In this document: in pieces, positions 47,573 to 56,669 of the stretch
Position numbering within the stretch: the first letter of the stretch is position 1
Layout of the letters: the number at the start of each line of letters is the position of its first letter
Source: Palsa-295 sp963785585
Lineage (GTDB): Bacteria; Acidobacteriota; Terriglobia; Acidiferrales; UBA7541
Assembly: GCA_963785585.1 (NCBI GenBank)
Contig: CAWAVW010000004.1
Location: 1,736,001-1,800,000 of the forward strand
DNA: 64,000 bases
Direction of reading: 5' to 3'
The notes under the pieces: generated by a model
Seen by the model: only the letters and a program-made list of their open reading frames with translations
Told to the model about the DNA's origin: nothing
Database searches by the model: none
Program-made: the position numbers and the translations under genes

Positions 47573-48592
47573 CTAGTGGAATTTCTTTTGCAGCTCTTCC
47601 ACGGATTCCAAAATCACGTATCCAACAATCGCCACACTGCGCGGGCTCACTTTATCGAGCGTGTCCTGATCGGTATGCCAGATTCCCGCCGTAATGTAAT
47701 CGTCGAGGTCGATGATATCGATCGCCGGAACCTTTCGATCGAGAAATGGATCGTGGTCGTCGGAGGTTTGCGTTTCCGCGGACACGAAGATGTCTTTGTA
47801 GCCGAGCCGCTCGGCGGTCTTCCACACGATATCGACCAGCCATTTTGGTGATTCGGACTGTCGCGGGATGCGCAGCTTGTACTGGCCAATCATGTCCGCC
47901 AGGATCACCGCCTTCACGCGCTTCAAATCACCGGAAACGGCCATGCGGGCGGCGAGTTCCCTGCTGCCGTAGGTGTGGTCGTTGTCTTTGTTCCAATCGA
48001 CGAAGGCCTCTTCGCCATCCAGAAAGGCCATCCATACCGAGTTCGGCCCTTTTTTGGCGCATAGCAGCCGAGCCATCTCCAGCATCATTCCAGTGGAGGA
48101 CGCGCTGTCTTCCGCGCCGACGAAATTCTTCACGCTGCCGAGCGTGTCGTAGTGGGTGAGCAGCAGGGTAATTCCCTGCCCGGTTCCCGGAGCTTTCGCG
48201 ATGATATTTTTCATGGCCACATCGCCCACCGGAGTTTGGGCGTGAAAATCGTCGGTTTCCACTTCGCAGCCGTCGCTTTTCAACTGCGAAATCAGGAAGT
48301 CCTGCGATTGATGGATCCCGTCCGAAGCCGGAGGACGCGGTCCAAACGAAACGAGCTTGGCGACGTTGGCGTAGGCTTTCGCGCCGTCGAAGCCGCCGGT
48401 TTGGTCGGCCGGAGGCGCCACTTCCTGCGGCCGCACGAGCGTGGGCGCGGACTGTTGTTGCGCCGGCGCCGAGCCGGCATTCGCAGCTCCCCCTGTGGCG
48501 CTGGTAGGCTGGCTGGAGCTGCCGCACCCCGTGGCGAACGACAGGATCAGCGCGATCACCGCAAGCTTCGGGCTCGGTTGCGAAAACGCCAT
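47573..48592 (-). CDS. M28-family glutaminyl-peptide cyclotransferase-like lipoprotein
   Basis: A 339-residue zinc enzyme. The start MAFSQPSPKLAVIALILSFA gives a lipoprotein signal with a lipobox ending at the Cys in FATGC. Residues ~70-335 match the mammalian-type glutaminyl cyclase plan: LLLTHYDTLG, GAEDSAS (zinc Asp), FLDGEEAFVDWNKDND (zinc Glu plus catalytic Glu), TSDDHDPFLDRKVPAIDI, and IWHTDQDT (zinc His). It would convert N-terminal Gln or Glu of peptides to pyroglutamate at the cell envelope. It starts one base after tatC ends, so it is in the tat operon. An ordinary M28 aminopeptidase is the main alternative. Confidence 0.82.
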   Translation of the reverse strand: MAFSQPSPKLAVIALILSFATGCGSSSQPTSATGGAANAGSAPAQQQSAPTLVRPQEVAPPADQTGGFDGAKAYANVAKLVSFGPRPPASDGIHQSQDFLISQLKSDGCEVETDDFHAQTPVGDVAMKNIIAKAPGTGQGITLLLTHYDTLGSVKNFVGAEDSASSTGMMLEMARLLCAKKGPNSVWMAFLDGEEAFVDWNKDNDHTYGSRELAARMAVSGDLKRVKAVILADMIGQYKLRIPRQSESPKWLVDIVWKTAERLGYKDIFVSAETQTSDDHDPFLDRKVPAIDIIDLDDYITAGIWHTDQDTLDKVSPRSVAIVGYVILESVEELQKKFH

Positions 48593-48593
48593 C

Positions 48594-49421
48594 TTATTTG
48601 GATCCCCCTGCCGCCGCTGCCGCAGCAGCGTCCGCTTCCTTGCGGCGCAGCACCAGATGCGAGACGAACACTCCCACAAAGTACAAAATGATCATCGGCG
48701 CCATGAACACCAGCATGGTGGTTGCGTCCGGCGAAGGCGTAATCACCGCCGCGACGATGGTGATGATCAGCATCGCATAACGGAAGTTCTTCAGCAGGAA
48801 CTTCGGCGTGACGATACCGAACAGCGAGAGAATAAAAATCAGGACCGGCAGTTCAAATATTACGCCCAGTCCCAGCAAAACAATCAAGGTGAGATCGAAA
48901 TACTCGTTGATGCTGATCAGCGGCTTGATCGGGCCGTCCGCCGCGAATCCCACCAGGAACTTCAGCACCTGCGGCAGCATGATGTAATAGCCAAACGCCA
49001 GCCCGCACAGAAACAGAAACATCGACGATACGATAAATCCCGCCACGGCCTTGCGTTCGTGCCTGAAAAGACCCGGCGCGACGAACAGCCAGATCTGATA
49101 CAGCACAAACGGCATGGCCAGTACCACGCCAAGATACAAACCCAGGTTGATGACCAGACTCACGTATCCGGCCGGGCTGGTGTAATAGAGGTTCTTTTCA
49201 AGATGCGCTGCACTCAGCGCGTCGATCATCGGCTTGGTAATGAAGGCGATGAAGCGCTTCGAAACGGAGAGTCCGATGCCGGCGCCCAAGGCAATGGCAA
49301 TCGCGGAGTTGATCAGCCGCTTGCGCAGATCGACCAGATGCTCGAAAAACGACATGCGTCCGCCGATGTCCTCCTCGGGAGCGGCCGGAACCGGATTGTT
49401 AGGCTGAACCGTTTCTTCCAT
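48594..49421 (-). CDS. tatC: Sec-independent translocase subunit TatC
   Basis: A 275-residue membrane protein. Six hydrophobic helices, with N-terminal FFEHLVDLRKRLINSAIAI and the loop LYLGVVLAMPFVLYQIWLFV followed by APGLFRHERKAVAGF, are typical of TatC. The C terminus is charged and rich in Lys and Ala. Its start overlaps the end of the upstream tatB/A-like gene by 23 bases, and the M28-type lipoprotein gene begins one base after its stop. This is a three-gene operon. Confidence 0.95.
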   Translation of the reverse strand: MEETVQPNNPVPAAPEEDIGGRMSFFEHLVDLRKRLINSAIAIALGAGIGLSVSKRFIAFITKPMIDALSAAHLEKNLYYTSPAGYVSLVINLGLYLGVVLAMPFVLYQIWLFVAPGLFRHERKAVAGFIVSSMFLFLCGLAFGYYIMLPQVLKFLVGFAADGPIKPLISINEYFDLTLIVLLGLGVIFELPVLIFILSLFGIVTPKFLLKNFRYAMLIITIVAAVITPSPDATTMLVFMAPMIILYFVGVFVSHLVLRRKEADAAAAAAAGGSK

Positions 49422-49905
49422 CGGTCACTTTCGCGGGATTTGGGTCGGCTGCCGGATTGCCGGCTGGAGCGTCTAAAGGATCGGGAGTCTCGCCGAAACG
49501 GAGTTGCTTGTCTTCAAAGGGCAGCTGTTCCTGGCTTTCGCCCACGGAACTGGAATTCTCGGGTGCGTAGGGGTGATGTGTGGCGACGGTTCCAGGTGAC
49601 GGATCGCGCGGTTGCATCAGGTCGAGAGGTGCAGGAGGCAATGCGTCGGACGAGCTCGGGGCCGTGTCCGGCTGGGACGGAACGGCAGCGGCCTGCGAAC
49701 CGGCCTTCTCGCGAACGCTTCGCAACTCCGCTTCGCGTTCCAGGTCGCGCATATGCCCCTCAAACGTGGAACGGAGTTCGCCCGTGGCGCGGCGGAATTC
49801 GCCCATCACTTTTCCGAGATTGCGGGCAAGTTCGGGCAGCTTCTCAGGTCCGAAAACAACCAGAGCGACAACGAAGATGATGGCGATGTGCGGGATGCTG
49901 AACAT
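49399..49905 (-). CDS. Tat translocase subunit TatA/TatB type
   Basis: A 168-residue protein. A single N-terminal helix (SIPHIAIIFVVALVVFGPEK) is followed by the amphipathic helix LPELARNLGKVMGEFRRATG, as in TatA/TatB, then a long Pro/Ser/Asp-rich tail. The longer amphipathic helix and tail favour a TatB role, but one subunit may do both jobs. MFSIPH at 49905 is taken as start because the longer frame adds 36 non-family residues. First gene of the tat operon; its end overlaps tatC. Confidence 0.88.
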   Translation of the reverse strand: MFSIPHIAIIFVVALVVFGPEKLPELARNLGKVMGEFRRATGELRSTFEGHMRDLEREAELRSVREKAGSQAAAVPSQPDTAPSSSDALPPAPLDLMQPRDPSPGTVATHHPYAPENSSSVGESQEQLPFEDKQLRFGETPDPLDAPAGNPAADPNPAKVTDGRNGSA

Positions 49906-50009
49906 GGACCTAATGGGCGTCCTGGCGCTCGGATGTGGAGTGCTGAAGCGCGGTTTTCCGGTACCGCCTTCTCGGCCTTTTTGAATGATAGAAGAGCGTC
50001 CGAGGCGTG

Positions 50010-50038
50010 TCAAACCGCTGCAATCGGTGTGCTATACT
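50010..50038 (+). promoter_or_regulatory. Extended -10 promoter of the S41 protease gene
   Basis: TGCTATACT carries a TGn extension before TATACT (50033-50038). The -35 region is weak (TCAAAC at 50010-50015, 17-base spacer). The leader to ATG 50065 is only about 20 bases. Confidence 0.55.
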
Positions 50039-50064
50039 TTTTCGTTGGGATAAAGCGAGGACGA

Positions 50065-51684
50065 ATGGAATCCAGGCAATCTTCGACGCGCGGCGTGGTG
50101 GTTTTGGTGGTTGTTTTGGCCGTCTCGGCCATCCTCGGGGGGCTCTACGGCCCTTCGGTGCGAGCCACCGCGGCGAACACCACGGATTTGCAGGATTCGG
50201 TGAAGAGTTTCACGCGCGTCCTTTCCGTTGTCGAACGGAATTACGCCGATCCCATCGATACCGACAAAGTCATCTACGACGGCGCCATTCCGGGCATGCT
50301 GCACGTGCTGGATCCTCACTCGAATTTCTTCGATCCGAAACAGTACGCCCTGTTTAAGGAAGAGCAGATGGGGAAATACTACGGCGTGGGCATGACGGTG
50401 CAGTCCCGCGACAATCAAACCGTGGTGCTCTCTCCTTTCGTCGGTTCGCCCGCGTATAAAGCCGGGATTCGGCCCGGCGACATCATCCAGAAAGTGGACA
50501 ACAAACCGTGCGAAGGGCTAACCACAACCGAAGTGGCGGATCTGCTGAAAGGCGCGAAAGGAACGGTCGTCCATATCTCCCTGGTTCGCGAAGGTTGGGA
50601 TAAGCCGATCGAAGTGACCGTTACGCGCGACGAGATTCCCCGCCCCGGCGTGGAATTCTACACGATGGTCAAACCCGGCATTGGATACGTGCACGTAAAA
50701 ACTTTCAACGAAACCACGGATTTGGACCTCGCCGAGGCCTTGCGCCAACTCGACTATTCGAAACTCGACGGCTTGATCATCGACCTGCGAAACAACGGCG
50801 GCGGGCTGCTGAACCAGGCCGTCGGCATGGCGGACATGTTCCTCGACAAGAGCGAAGTGGTGGTGTCGCATCGCGGACGCGCTTCGCAGGAGCACCGCTA
50901 CCAGGCCGTTCGCGGAAATCAGGGAGTGGAAGTTCCGGTGATCGTGCTGATCAACGGGCAAAGCGCGTCGGCCTCTGAGATTGTGTCGGGTGCCATTCAG
51001 GATCACGACCGCGGCCTGATCGTCGGCGAAACCAGCTTCGGCAAAGGCCTCGTCCAAACGCAGTTTCCGCTGAGTGAAGACACCGCGCTGCTTCTGACCA
51101 CGGCGCGCTACTACACCCCGAGCGGCCGTCTGATTCAGCGCGACTACAAGAACGTTTCGCTATACGACTACCACTACAATCCGCAGCCGCCGACCAAGCC
51201 CGAGGTAAAGCTCACCGACAGCGGACGTCAGGTATTCGGCGGAGGCGGAATTACGCCGGACTTTGTGGTTGCCGCACCCAAGCCGGACGATTTTCAGCAG
51301 GTTCTGCTGCGTCGCGGAGTTTTCTATGTGGATCCGCAGGGCGTCGGCGATTTCACGAGATATTATTTGGGCGAGAAGCCGGACGTGACCAAAGACTTCG
51401 TCGTGAATGAAGAGGTGATTCGCGAGTTCCGCAAGTACCTCGACAAGGAAAAAATCAAGTACACCGACCAGGATATTCAGGCAAACCTCGCCTGGCTGAA
51501 GTGGCAGATCAAGCGCGAGACGTTCACCAGCTTGTTCGGGTTGACCGACGGCTACAAAGTCGAACTGCAGGACGACCCGCAGCTCGATAAAGCCGTGGAA
51601 CTGATTCCGCAGGCCAAGGCGCTCTACCAGAACGCCCGAAAGGTGCTTGCCGAGCGCGAAGGCAATCCGCCTGCCCAGCAATAG
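50065..51684 (+). CDS. ctpA: S41 C-terminal processing protease (CtpA type)
   Basis: A 539-residue envelope serine protease. GAGG precedes ATG 50065. An N-terminal anchor (TRGVVVLVVVLAVSAILGGL, ~8-28) is followed by a PDZ domain (~120-200; GVGMTVQSRDNQ, GSPAYKAGIRPGDII) and the S41 catalytic domain (~215-410), with the nucleophile Ser in INGQSASASEIVSG and the general-base Lys in GETSFGKGLVQT. The ~120-residue C-terminal part (FTRYYLGEKPDVTKDFVVNE) is an extra helical region seen in some CtpA proteins. It trims periplasmic proteins or links to peptidoglycan enzymes. It is monocistronic after the promoter at 50010. Confidence 0.92.
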   Translation: MESRQSSTRGVVVLVVVLAVSAILGGLYGPSVRATAANTTDLQDSVKSFTRVLSVVERNYADPIDTDKVIYDGAIPGMLHVLDPHSNFFDPKQYALFKEEQMGKYYGVGMTVQSRDNQTVVLSPFVGSPAYKAGIRPGDIIQKVDNKPCEGLTTTEVADLLKGAKGTVVHISLVREGWDKPIEVTVTRDEIPRPGVEFYTMVKPGIGYVHVKTFNETTDLDLAEALRQLDYSKLDGLIIDLRNNGGGLLNQAVGMADMFLDKSEVVVSHRGRASQEHRYQAVRGNQGVEVPVIVLINGQSASASEIVSGAIQDHDRGLIVGETSFGKGLVQTQFPLSEDTALLLTTARYYTPSGRLIQRDYKNVSLYDYHYNPQPPTKPEVKLTDSGRQVFGGGGITPDFVVAAPKPDDFQQVLLRRGVFYVDPQGVGDFTRYYLGEKPDVTKDFVVNEEVIREFRKYLDKEKIKYTDQDIQANLAWLKWQIKRETFTSLFGLTDGYKVELQDDPQLDKAVELIPQAKALYQNARKVLAEREGNPPAQQ

Positions 51685-51964
51685 ATAACTGTCTAGACCG
51701 TGCTTGAGCCCCTAGGTTGGGCTGTTTCCCGGTCCGCCCGTTGCCGAATTTTCGATTCCCGTGCGGCCCCCGATCCCGGTCTCGCGCTCGCTCCCCCAAA
51801 GCGTCGCAACGCTTTTCTTGTCAATCTCTTGCGGACTTTCTGATCGCTCCCCGCGCCGCCTACTAGTAACTGTTGCTTACCACGGAAACCTGTACTCTTT
51901 GCCGTTCGACCCCGCCACGCGTTAATCGTAAGCTGAGACGTAATCGTAGCCCTGCGCCCGAAAC

Positions 51965-53779
51965 ATGAACACGACCGACATAGCACAACCTCGCCCTGAC
52001 GCCGGCATCAAACCGGGTTCGCCGCTTTCCTGGGTTCTGGCGGCTGCGTGGATTTCGATTGTCGGCTCCTACTTCGTGCTTTCCATCGTGGCGCATCGCG
52101 GGCCCTGGCTGACGGCATACGGAGACATCGCGCAAGTGGCGGCCGTCGCATTCGCCTGCTTCGGCCTGTTCGCCAATTCTCTCGTCGTGCAGAAACGTTC
52201 GCGCGTCTTTTGGATCCTGTTGGGGCTCGGCTGCTCGGCGTGGTTCGTCGGCCAGACCGTCTGGACGTACCTGGAAGCCATCCTCAAGCAAAACGTTCCC
52301 AACCCTTTCATCGGCGACGTGATTTTTTTCCTGCATCCGGTGCCGATGATTGGCGCTCTGGCGTTGAAACCTCACGACCAGCGCGACGATTTAAACGTTC
52401 ACATCGGCTACCTCGATTTCTCTCTGCTGCTGGTTTGGTGGGTTTTTCTCTACTTGTTCGTCGTCATCCCGTGGCAGTACGTCGCGCCCAACGTGCTGCG
52501 TTACGGAATCAGCTACGACTACCTCGCCGCGATCGAAAACATGGTTCTTCCCCTGGGGTTCGCGTATTTGGTGGCAAAAACGAAAGGCCCCTGGCGGCAG
52601 GTGTACACGCATCTGTTCAGCGCGTCGCTGATGTATCTGGCGGGATCGTTCCTGATCAACAAAGCGATCGACTACGGCCAGTACTACACGGGCAGTCCCT
52701 ATGACCTGCTGGTGGTTGCCTCGTTCGTGTGGTTCGGCACCGCGGGAATCGTGGCGTACCATTTGAAGCCCCAACGCGAGCTGATGGCCTCCGCCGGGGA
52801 AGACACCCGCACCTGGGTCGCGATTCTTTCGATGGTTGCCGTGTTTTCCATTCCTGTGATGGCGATTTGGAGCCTCTGGGGCAGCTCGAACTCGCATGAA
52901 GTGTCGGCATTTCGAATTGCCGTCACCCAGGTGACGCTGCTGGTTGTCGCCCTGCTGATCGGATTCCGCCAGCGCCTGGTCGATCGCGACCGCCTTCGGC
53001 TGCTCGACGAATCCCGCAAATCCCTGGAATACCTGAAACACTTTCAGTCCCAGATGGTGCAATCCGAAAAACTGGTATCGCTGGGGCAACTCGCTGCCGG
53101 CGCCGCCCATGAAATCAACAACCCCTTGACCGGCGTACTCGGCTACTCCGATTTACTCATCGACGATGCCTCGCTCAACGATCGCCAGCGCGCGGTGGCC
53201 GAAAAAATCCGCACCCTCGCGCGGCGCATCAAAACGCTGGTCGCCAGCCTGCTGAGCTTTGCCCGCCAGGTGCCCGCGGAAAAGACCGAGCTGGATTTGA
53301 ATCATGTGCTTTCCTCGGCGCTCCACCTGAGCAATCTGGACCTGCGCAACAAACATATCGTGGTCGAAAACCATGCCGACACGGATCTGCCTCCGGTGGT
53401 GGGCGACGCCAACCAGATCCTCCAGGTATTCTTCAACCTGATCAGCAATGCGGTGGACGCGCTCGAAGAAATCGGCGGAGGCAAACTCGTCATTCGTGCA
53501 GTCGAGCGAGGCAACACCGTGGTGATGGAATTTTCCGATAGCGGGCCGGGCATCAAATCCCCGCAACACGTTTTCGATCCGTTTTTCACCACAAAGCCGG
53601 TTGGCAAAGGTACGGGCCTCGGGCTCAGCATCTGCTACGGAATCGTGCAAGAGCACGGCGGGCACATCGAATGCTTTAATCGCCCCGAAGGCGGCGCCAC
53701 TTTCGTCGTCGCGTTCCCCACGACCGCGAACAACCCGTTTTCGAGCCGTTCCCCGGTCACCGTGGGCGCAAAAAATTAG
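51965..53779 (+). CDS. Sensor histidine kinase with a polytopic N-terminal membrane domain
   Basis: A 604-residue kinase. The first ~345 residues contain about ten hydrophobic segments (for example SWVLAAAWISIVGSYFVLSI, VVASFVWFGTAGIVAYHL, VTLLVVALLIGF), a membrane sensor of a type I do not recognise. A coiled coil, the HisKA box AAGAAHEINNPLTGVLGYSD and an ATPase domain with NLISNAVDALEE, DSGPGIK and VGKGTGLGLSI follow. No receiver domain and no adjacent regulator gene, so it is an orphan kinase. The 280 bases before it have no clear promoter boxes. Confidence 0.82.
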   Translation: MNTTDIAQPRPDAGIKPGSPLSWVLAAAWISIVGSYFVLSIVAHRGPWLTAYGDIAQVAAVAFACFGLFANSLVVQKRSRVFWILLGLGCSAWFVGQTVWTYLEAILKQNVPNPFIGDVIFFLHPVPMIGALALKPHDQRDDLNVHIGYLDFSLLLVWWVFLYLFVVIPWQYVAPNVLRYGISYDYLAAIENMVLPLGFAYLVAKTKGPWRQVYTHLFSASLMYLAGSFLINKAIDYGQYYTGSPYDLLVVASFVWFGTAGIVAYHLKPQRELMASAGEDTRTWVAILSMVAVFSIPVMAIWSLWGSSNSHEVSAFRIAVTQVTLLVVALLIGFRQRLVDRDRLRLLDESRKSLEYLKHFQSQMVQSEKLVSLGQLAAGAAHEINNPLTGVLGYSDLLIDDASLNDRQRAVAEKIRTLARRIKTLVASLLSFARQVPAEKTELDLNHVLSSALHLSNLDLRNKHIVVENHADTDLPPVVGDANQILQVFFNLISNAVDALEEIGGGKLVIRAVERGNTVVMEFSDSGPGIKSPQHVFDPFFTTKPVGKGTGLGLSICYGIVQEHGGHIECFNRPEGGATFVVAFPTTANNPFSSRSPVTVGAKN

Positions 53780-53881
53780 GTATCGACCCGAAAGCTTCCC
53801 GCACCCCGCTCCGAGAGTTCAGCCAACCCGCAATTCCCTCTTTCTAGTATGATTTCAGGCGTTTTCGGAATGGAGACTCCC

Positions 53882-55054
53882 GTGAAACCAACCTCTCGAT
53901 TCGTGCCATTCGTGGCGACCTGCGCGCTCGCGGCAATTGCAATCACTGCCATTCCATCGAGCGGTACAAGTGCGCGGACAGCCGCCGCCCAGCAGCAAGG
54001 AATGCCACTCAAGACCCGCGCCGTCGTGCTGATCGTGATGGACGGATTTCGCTGGCAGGAGGTATTCAACGGCCCCGACCATCGACTGATGAATGACAAG
54101 TACGGGTCCGTGCAAGACGAAAAGCAACTTCGCCAGGATTTCTGGCGCGATACAGCCGAAGAAGGCCGCGCCGCAATGATGCCGTTTTTGTGGAACACCG
54201 TGGCCAAACAGGGCCAGATGTACGGCAATCAAAATAAAGGCAGCGTCGCGCAGGTGACCAACGGCTATAAGTTTTCCTATCCGGGTTACAACGAGATGTC
54301 CACCGGCTATCCGGACGCCCGCATCAACAGCAATGAGTTTGGTCCGAATCCCCACGCAACGGTATTCGAGTGGCTCAACCAGAAGCCTGAATTCCGGAAC
54401 CAGGTCGCCGTCTTCGGCACCTGGCATGCGTTCTACGATATTTTTCGCATTAAACAAAGCGGGCTCGTGATCCGCGCCGGGTGGAAGTTGCCGTGGACCG
54501 AGAACTTGACCCCTCGCGAGCAGCGCCTGAAGAAGTTGTACGAATCGACGACGCAGGTGGAAGACGACGACACCTTCGATTCCTTCACGCACGAAGATTT
54601 GTTGGATTATCTCGGGAACCACACCCCGCGCGCGCTATTCGTCGGCTACGGCGGCACCGACGACTGGGCTCATGAAGGGAAATACGATTTGGTTCTGCAG
54701 GCCGCGCATCAGGACGATGAGCATATTGCCGAGCTGTGGAACACGATGCAGGCCAATCCCGCCTACCACGACAAGGTTACGTTCATCATCACCTGCGATC
54801 ACGGACGCGGAAGCGGTTTGAAATTGTGGCGGGACCACGGCAAGAAAATCGACGGGGCGGAAAACATCTGGATAGCCGTGATCGGCCCGGATACTCCACC
54901 GACGGGCGAGATCGCGAACGGGCCGCGCGTAACTCAAAGCCAGATCGCGGCGACCATCGCCGCGCTGCTCGGCCAGGACTACCGTAAGGATGTGCCGCAG
55001 GCAGCGCCGCCGCTGCCCATTGCCTCGTGGAACGCACCTTCCGACGCGAAATAG
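53882..55054 (+). CDS. Alkaline-phosphatase-superfamily protein, exported
   Basis: A 390-residue protein. The GTG at 53882 has GGAG 6 bases upstream and gives a good signal peptide (FVPFVATCALAAIAITA); ATGs at 53849 and 53870 are in frame but lack a site. AP-superfamily metal ligands are present: VVLIVMDGFRWQEVF (Asp), a nucleophile region FSYPGYNEMSTG (Ser or Thr), GGTDDWAHEGKYD and CDHGRGS. The exact activity (phosphatase, phosphodiesterase or sulfatase) cannot be given from the sequence. It ends 3 bases before the FHA gene on the opposite strand. Confidence 0.8.
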   Translation: MKPTSRFVPFVATCALAAIAITAIPSSGTSARTAAAQQQGMPLKTRAVVLIVMDGFRWQEVFNGPDHRLMNDKYGSVQDEKQLRQDFWRDTAEEGRAAMMPFLWNTVAKQGQMYGNQNKGSVAQVTNGYKFSYPGYNEMSTGYPDARINSNEFGPNPHATVFEWLNQKPEFRNQVAVFGTWHAFYDIFRIKQSGLVIRAGWKLPWTENLTPREQRLKKLYESTTQVEDDDTFDSFTHEDLLDYLGNHTPRALFVGYGGTDDWAHEGKYDLVLQAAHQDDEHIAELWNTMQANPAYHDKVTFIITCDHGRGSGLKLWRDHGKKIDGAENIWIAVIGPDTPPTGEIANGPRVTQSQIAATIAALLGQDYRKDVPQAAPPLPIASWNAPSDAK

Positions 55055-55057
55055 CGC

Positions 55058-55786
55058 TTAGTCCCGTACGACGAACTCGAGCTCGACGCCTGCGACAGCG
55101 ATTACGTCTCCCGATGCCAGCTTGGTGGGATGCTTGATCGGCTCGCCGTTCACGCTCGGCACCCGGTCTGCCGAGCCGACGTAGTAGGAATTGTCGTCGC
55201 GACGGTTGATCTGCGCGGCCGCCTTGGGCTTGAACCAGCCTGTCAACTTCACGGTCGCCATCGCCGACTTCCCCACCACGGCCAGCTTGTCGTTCAAAGC
55301 GTACTCCGGGCGGTCTGTGCTGCCGCTTCGCACCACGAGCGTGGGAATCTTGAACCGGTTCGGCTGCGCGCTCTCGCCCACAGCCGCTACCTTCTGCAGG
55401 AACTCGCGCCGGTCTTTCGTATCGAGCATCACCGTTTCGTTGATCGGCTGCACCGCGGCTTTCGGAGCGCTGTTGTCCATGGATACGGCGCGCACGTCGG
55501 CGGAATCGGTCACGACGATGGTGTGCTTGCCGATGGCGATGGAATCGGCGGGCTTCAGCATCACCATCTTCACGCGCTGGCCGTTGACGAACGTGCCATT
55601 GAGGCTGCCGAAATCCTGCAGCATCAGGCGGCCCTCTTCGTGGAACACGCGCGCGTGGTAGTTCGAAACCGCCGGATTGTCGATCACGATGCTGTTTTCG
55701 GGCGAGCGGCCGATGCTCACCTCTTTTTGGCCGACGGCGACTTCCTTCAAGATGGAATTCTCAAATTTCAGCACTAACTTCGACAT
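55058..55786 (-). CDS. Double FHA-domain protein
   Basis: A 242-residue protein. The N-terminal FHA domain is complete (GRSPENSIVIDNPAVSNYHA, LQDFGSLNGTFVNG), with the phosphothreonine-binding Arg, Ser and Asn. A linker is followed by a second, degenerate FHA-like domain (~150-240; VVGKSAMATVKLTGWF, RVPSVNGEPIKHP, SGDVIAVAGVELEF). No enzyme domain. It is the last gene of an operon with a Ser/Thr kinase and a PP2C phosphatase, so it probably reads the phosphorylation made by that kinase. Partners downstream are unknown. Confidence 0.88.
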   Translation of the reverse strand: MSKLVLKFENSILKEVAVGQKEVSIGRSPENSIVIDNPAVSNYHARVFHEEGRLMLQDFGSLNGTFVNGQRVKMVMLKPADSIAIGKHTIVVTDSADVRAVSMDNSAPKAAVQPINETVMLDTKDRREFLQKVAAVGESAQPNRFKIPTLVVRSGSTDRPEYALNDKLAVVGKSAMATVKLTGWFKPKAAAQINRRDDNSYYVGSADRVPSVNGEPIKHPTKLASGDVIAVAGVELEFVVRD

Positions 55787-55802
55787 GGCTTGCTCCTCTG
55801 CT

Positions 55803-56669
55803 TCAAATGGTGTTTTCCGATCTTCGGATCCAGCGGCCGATGCGAGCCCTCAGGCTGCCCGGCTTCTTCGAATTGCGAATTACGATCACGCTCACGTTGT
55901 CGTTGCCGCCTGCTTCGTTCGCATGGCGGATCAATTGGTTCGCGGCGTCTTGCACGCAGGACGCGTCGCGCAAAATGCCGGCGATCTGGCTGTCCGAGAG
56001 TTCCCGCGTCAGGCCGTCCGAACAAAGCAACAGCGTGTCGCCGGCAATCAGCAGCTCTTCGTTGACTTCCGCGGAGACGGTCGGTTCCACGCCAAGAGCG
56101 CGCGTCAGCACGTTTTGCATTTGGCTCTGATTGGCTTCTTCGAGGGTGATCATGCCGCGGCGCACCTGCTCCGCCACAAACGAATGATCGTCGGTCAACT
56201 GGCAGAATGCAGCGCGGCGCAGCCGGTAAACGCGGCTGTCGCCCACGTGAGCCACGATCAAACGGTCGCCGCACAGTTGCACGGCGACGATGGTCGAACC
56301 CATTCCGGCCTTCCCACCCAGCGCGTGGGATGCCCTGAAAATGTTTTCGTTTGCCAGCTCCACCGCTGCGGCCAGGCGCGGGCCGGTCGCGTCAATCGAT
56401 TTTGCAGATTCCCGGCAGGATTTCAGCACGGTATCGACGGCGATTTGGCTGGCGCGTTCACCGGCCTCGAGCCCGCCCATCCCGTCGCACAACACGAACA
56501 ATCCCACTTCGGGCGCGGCGCCGGCCTTATCCTCGTTATTCTGGCGCACCTTGCCGGAATGGCTGCACATCGCAAATTCCACAGTGGCAGCCCGCGGCAG
56601 CGGCACGCAGGTCTGCTCGGGGGGAGTTGCATCCACAATGAGCCCGCCATCGACGCGCGTAATCGTCAT
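55803..56669 (-). CDS. PP2C-type Ser/Thr protein phosphatase
   Basis: A 288-residue metal-dependent phosphatase. Motifs in order: GKVRQNNEDKAG, FVLCDGMGGLEAGERAS (metal Asp and GG), GSTIVAVQLCGDRLIVAHVG followed by DSRVYRLR, LLLCSDGLTREL, and DNVSVIVI near the end. All acidic metal ligands are kept. A short basic tail follows (RARIGRWIRRSE). Its ATG overlaps the kinase stop by four bases, and the FHA gene lies 16 bases after it. It should reverse the kinase's phosphorylation. Confidence 0.92.
   Translation of the reverse strand: MTITRVDGGLIVDATPPEQTCVPLPRAATVEFAMCSHSGKVRQNNEDKAGAAPEVGLFVLCDGMGGLEAGERASQIAVDTVLKSCRESAKSIDATGPRLAAAVELANENIFRASHALGGKAGMGSTIVAVQLCGDRLIVAHVGDSRVYRLRRAAFCQLTDDHSFVAEQVRRGMITLEEANQSQMQNVLTRALGVEPTVSAEVNEELLIAGDTLLLCSDGLTRELSDSQIAGILRDASCVQDAANQLIRHANEAGGNDNVSVIVIRNSKKPGSLRARIGRWIRRSENTI

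Noticed and set aside
48441..49880. 479-codon plus-strand frame opposite tatB/tatC
   Set aside because: Antisense to clearly real tat genes; Arg/Gln/His-rich composition without motifs.
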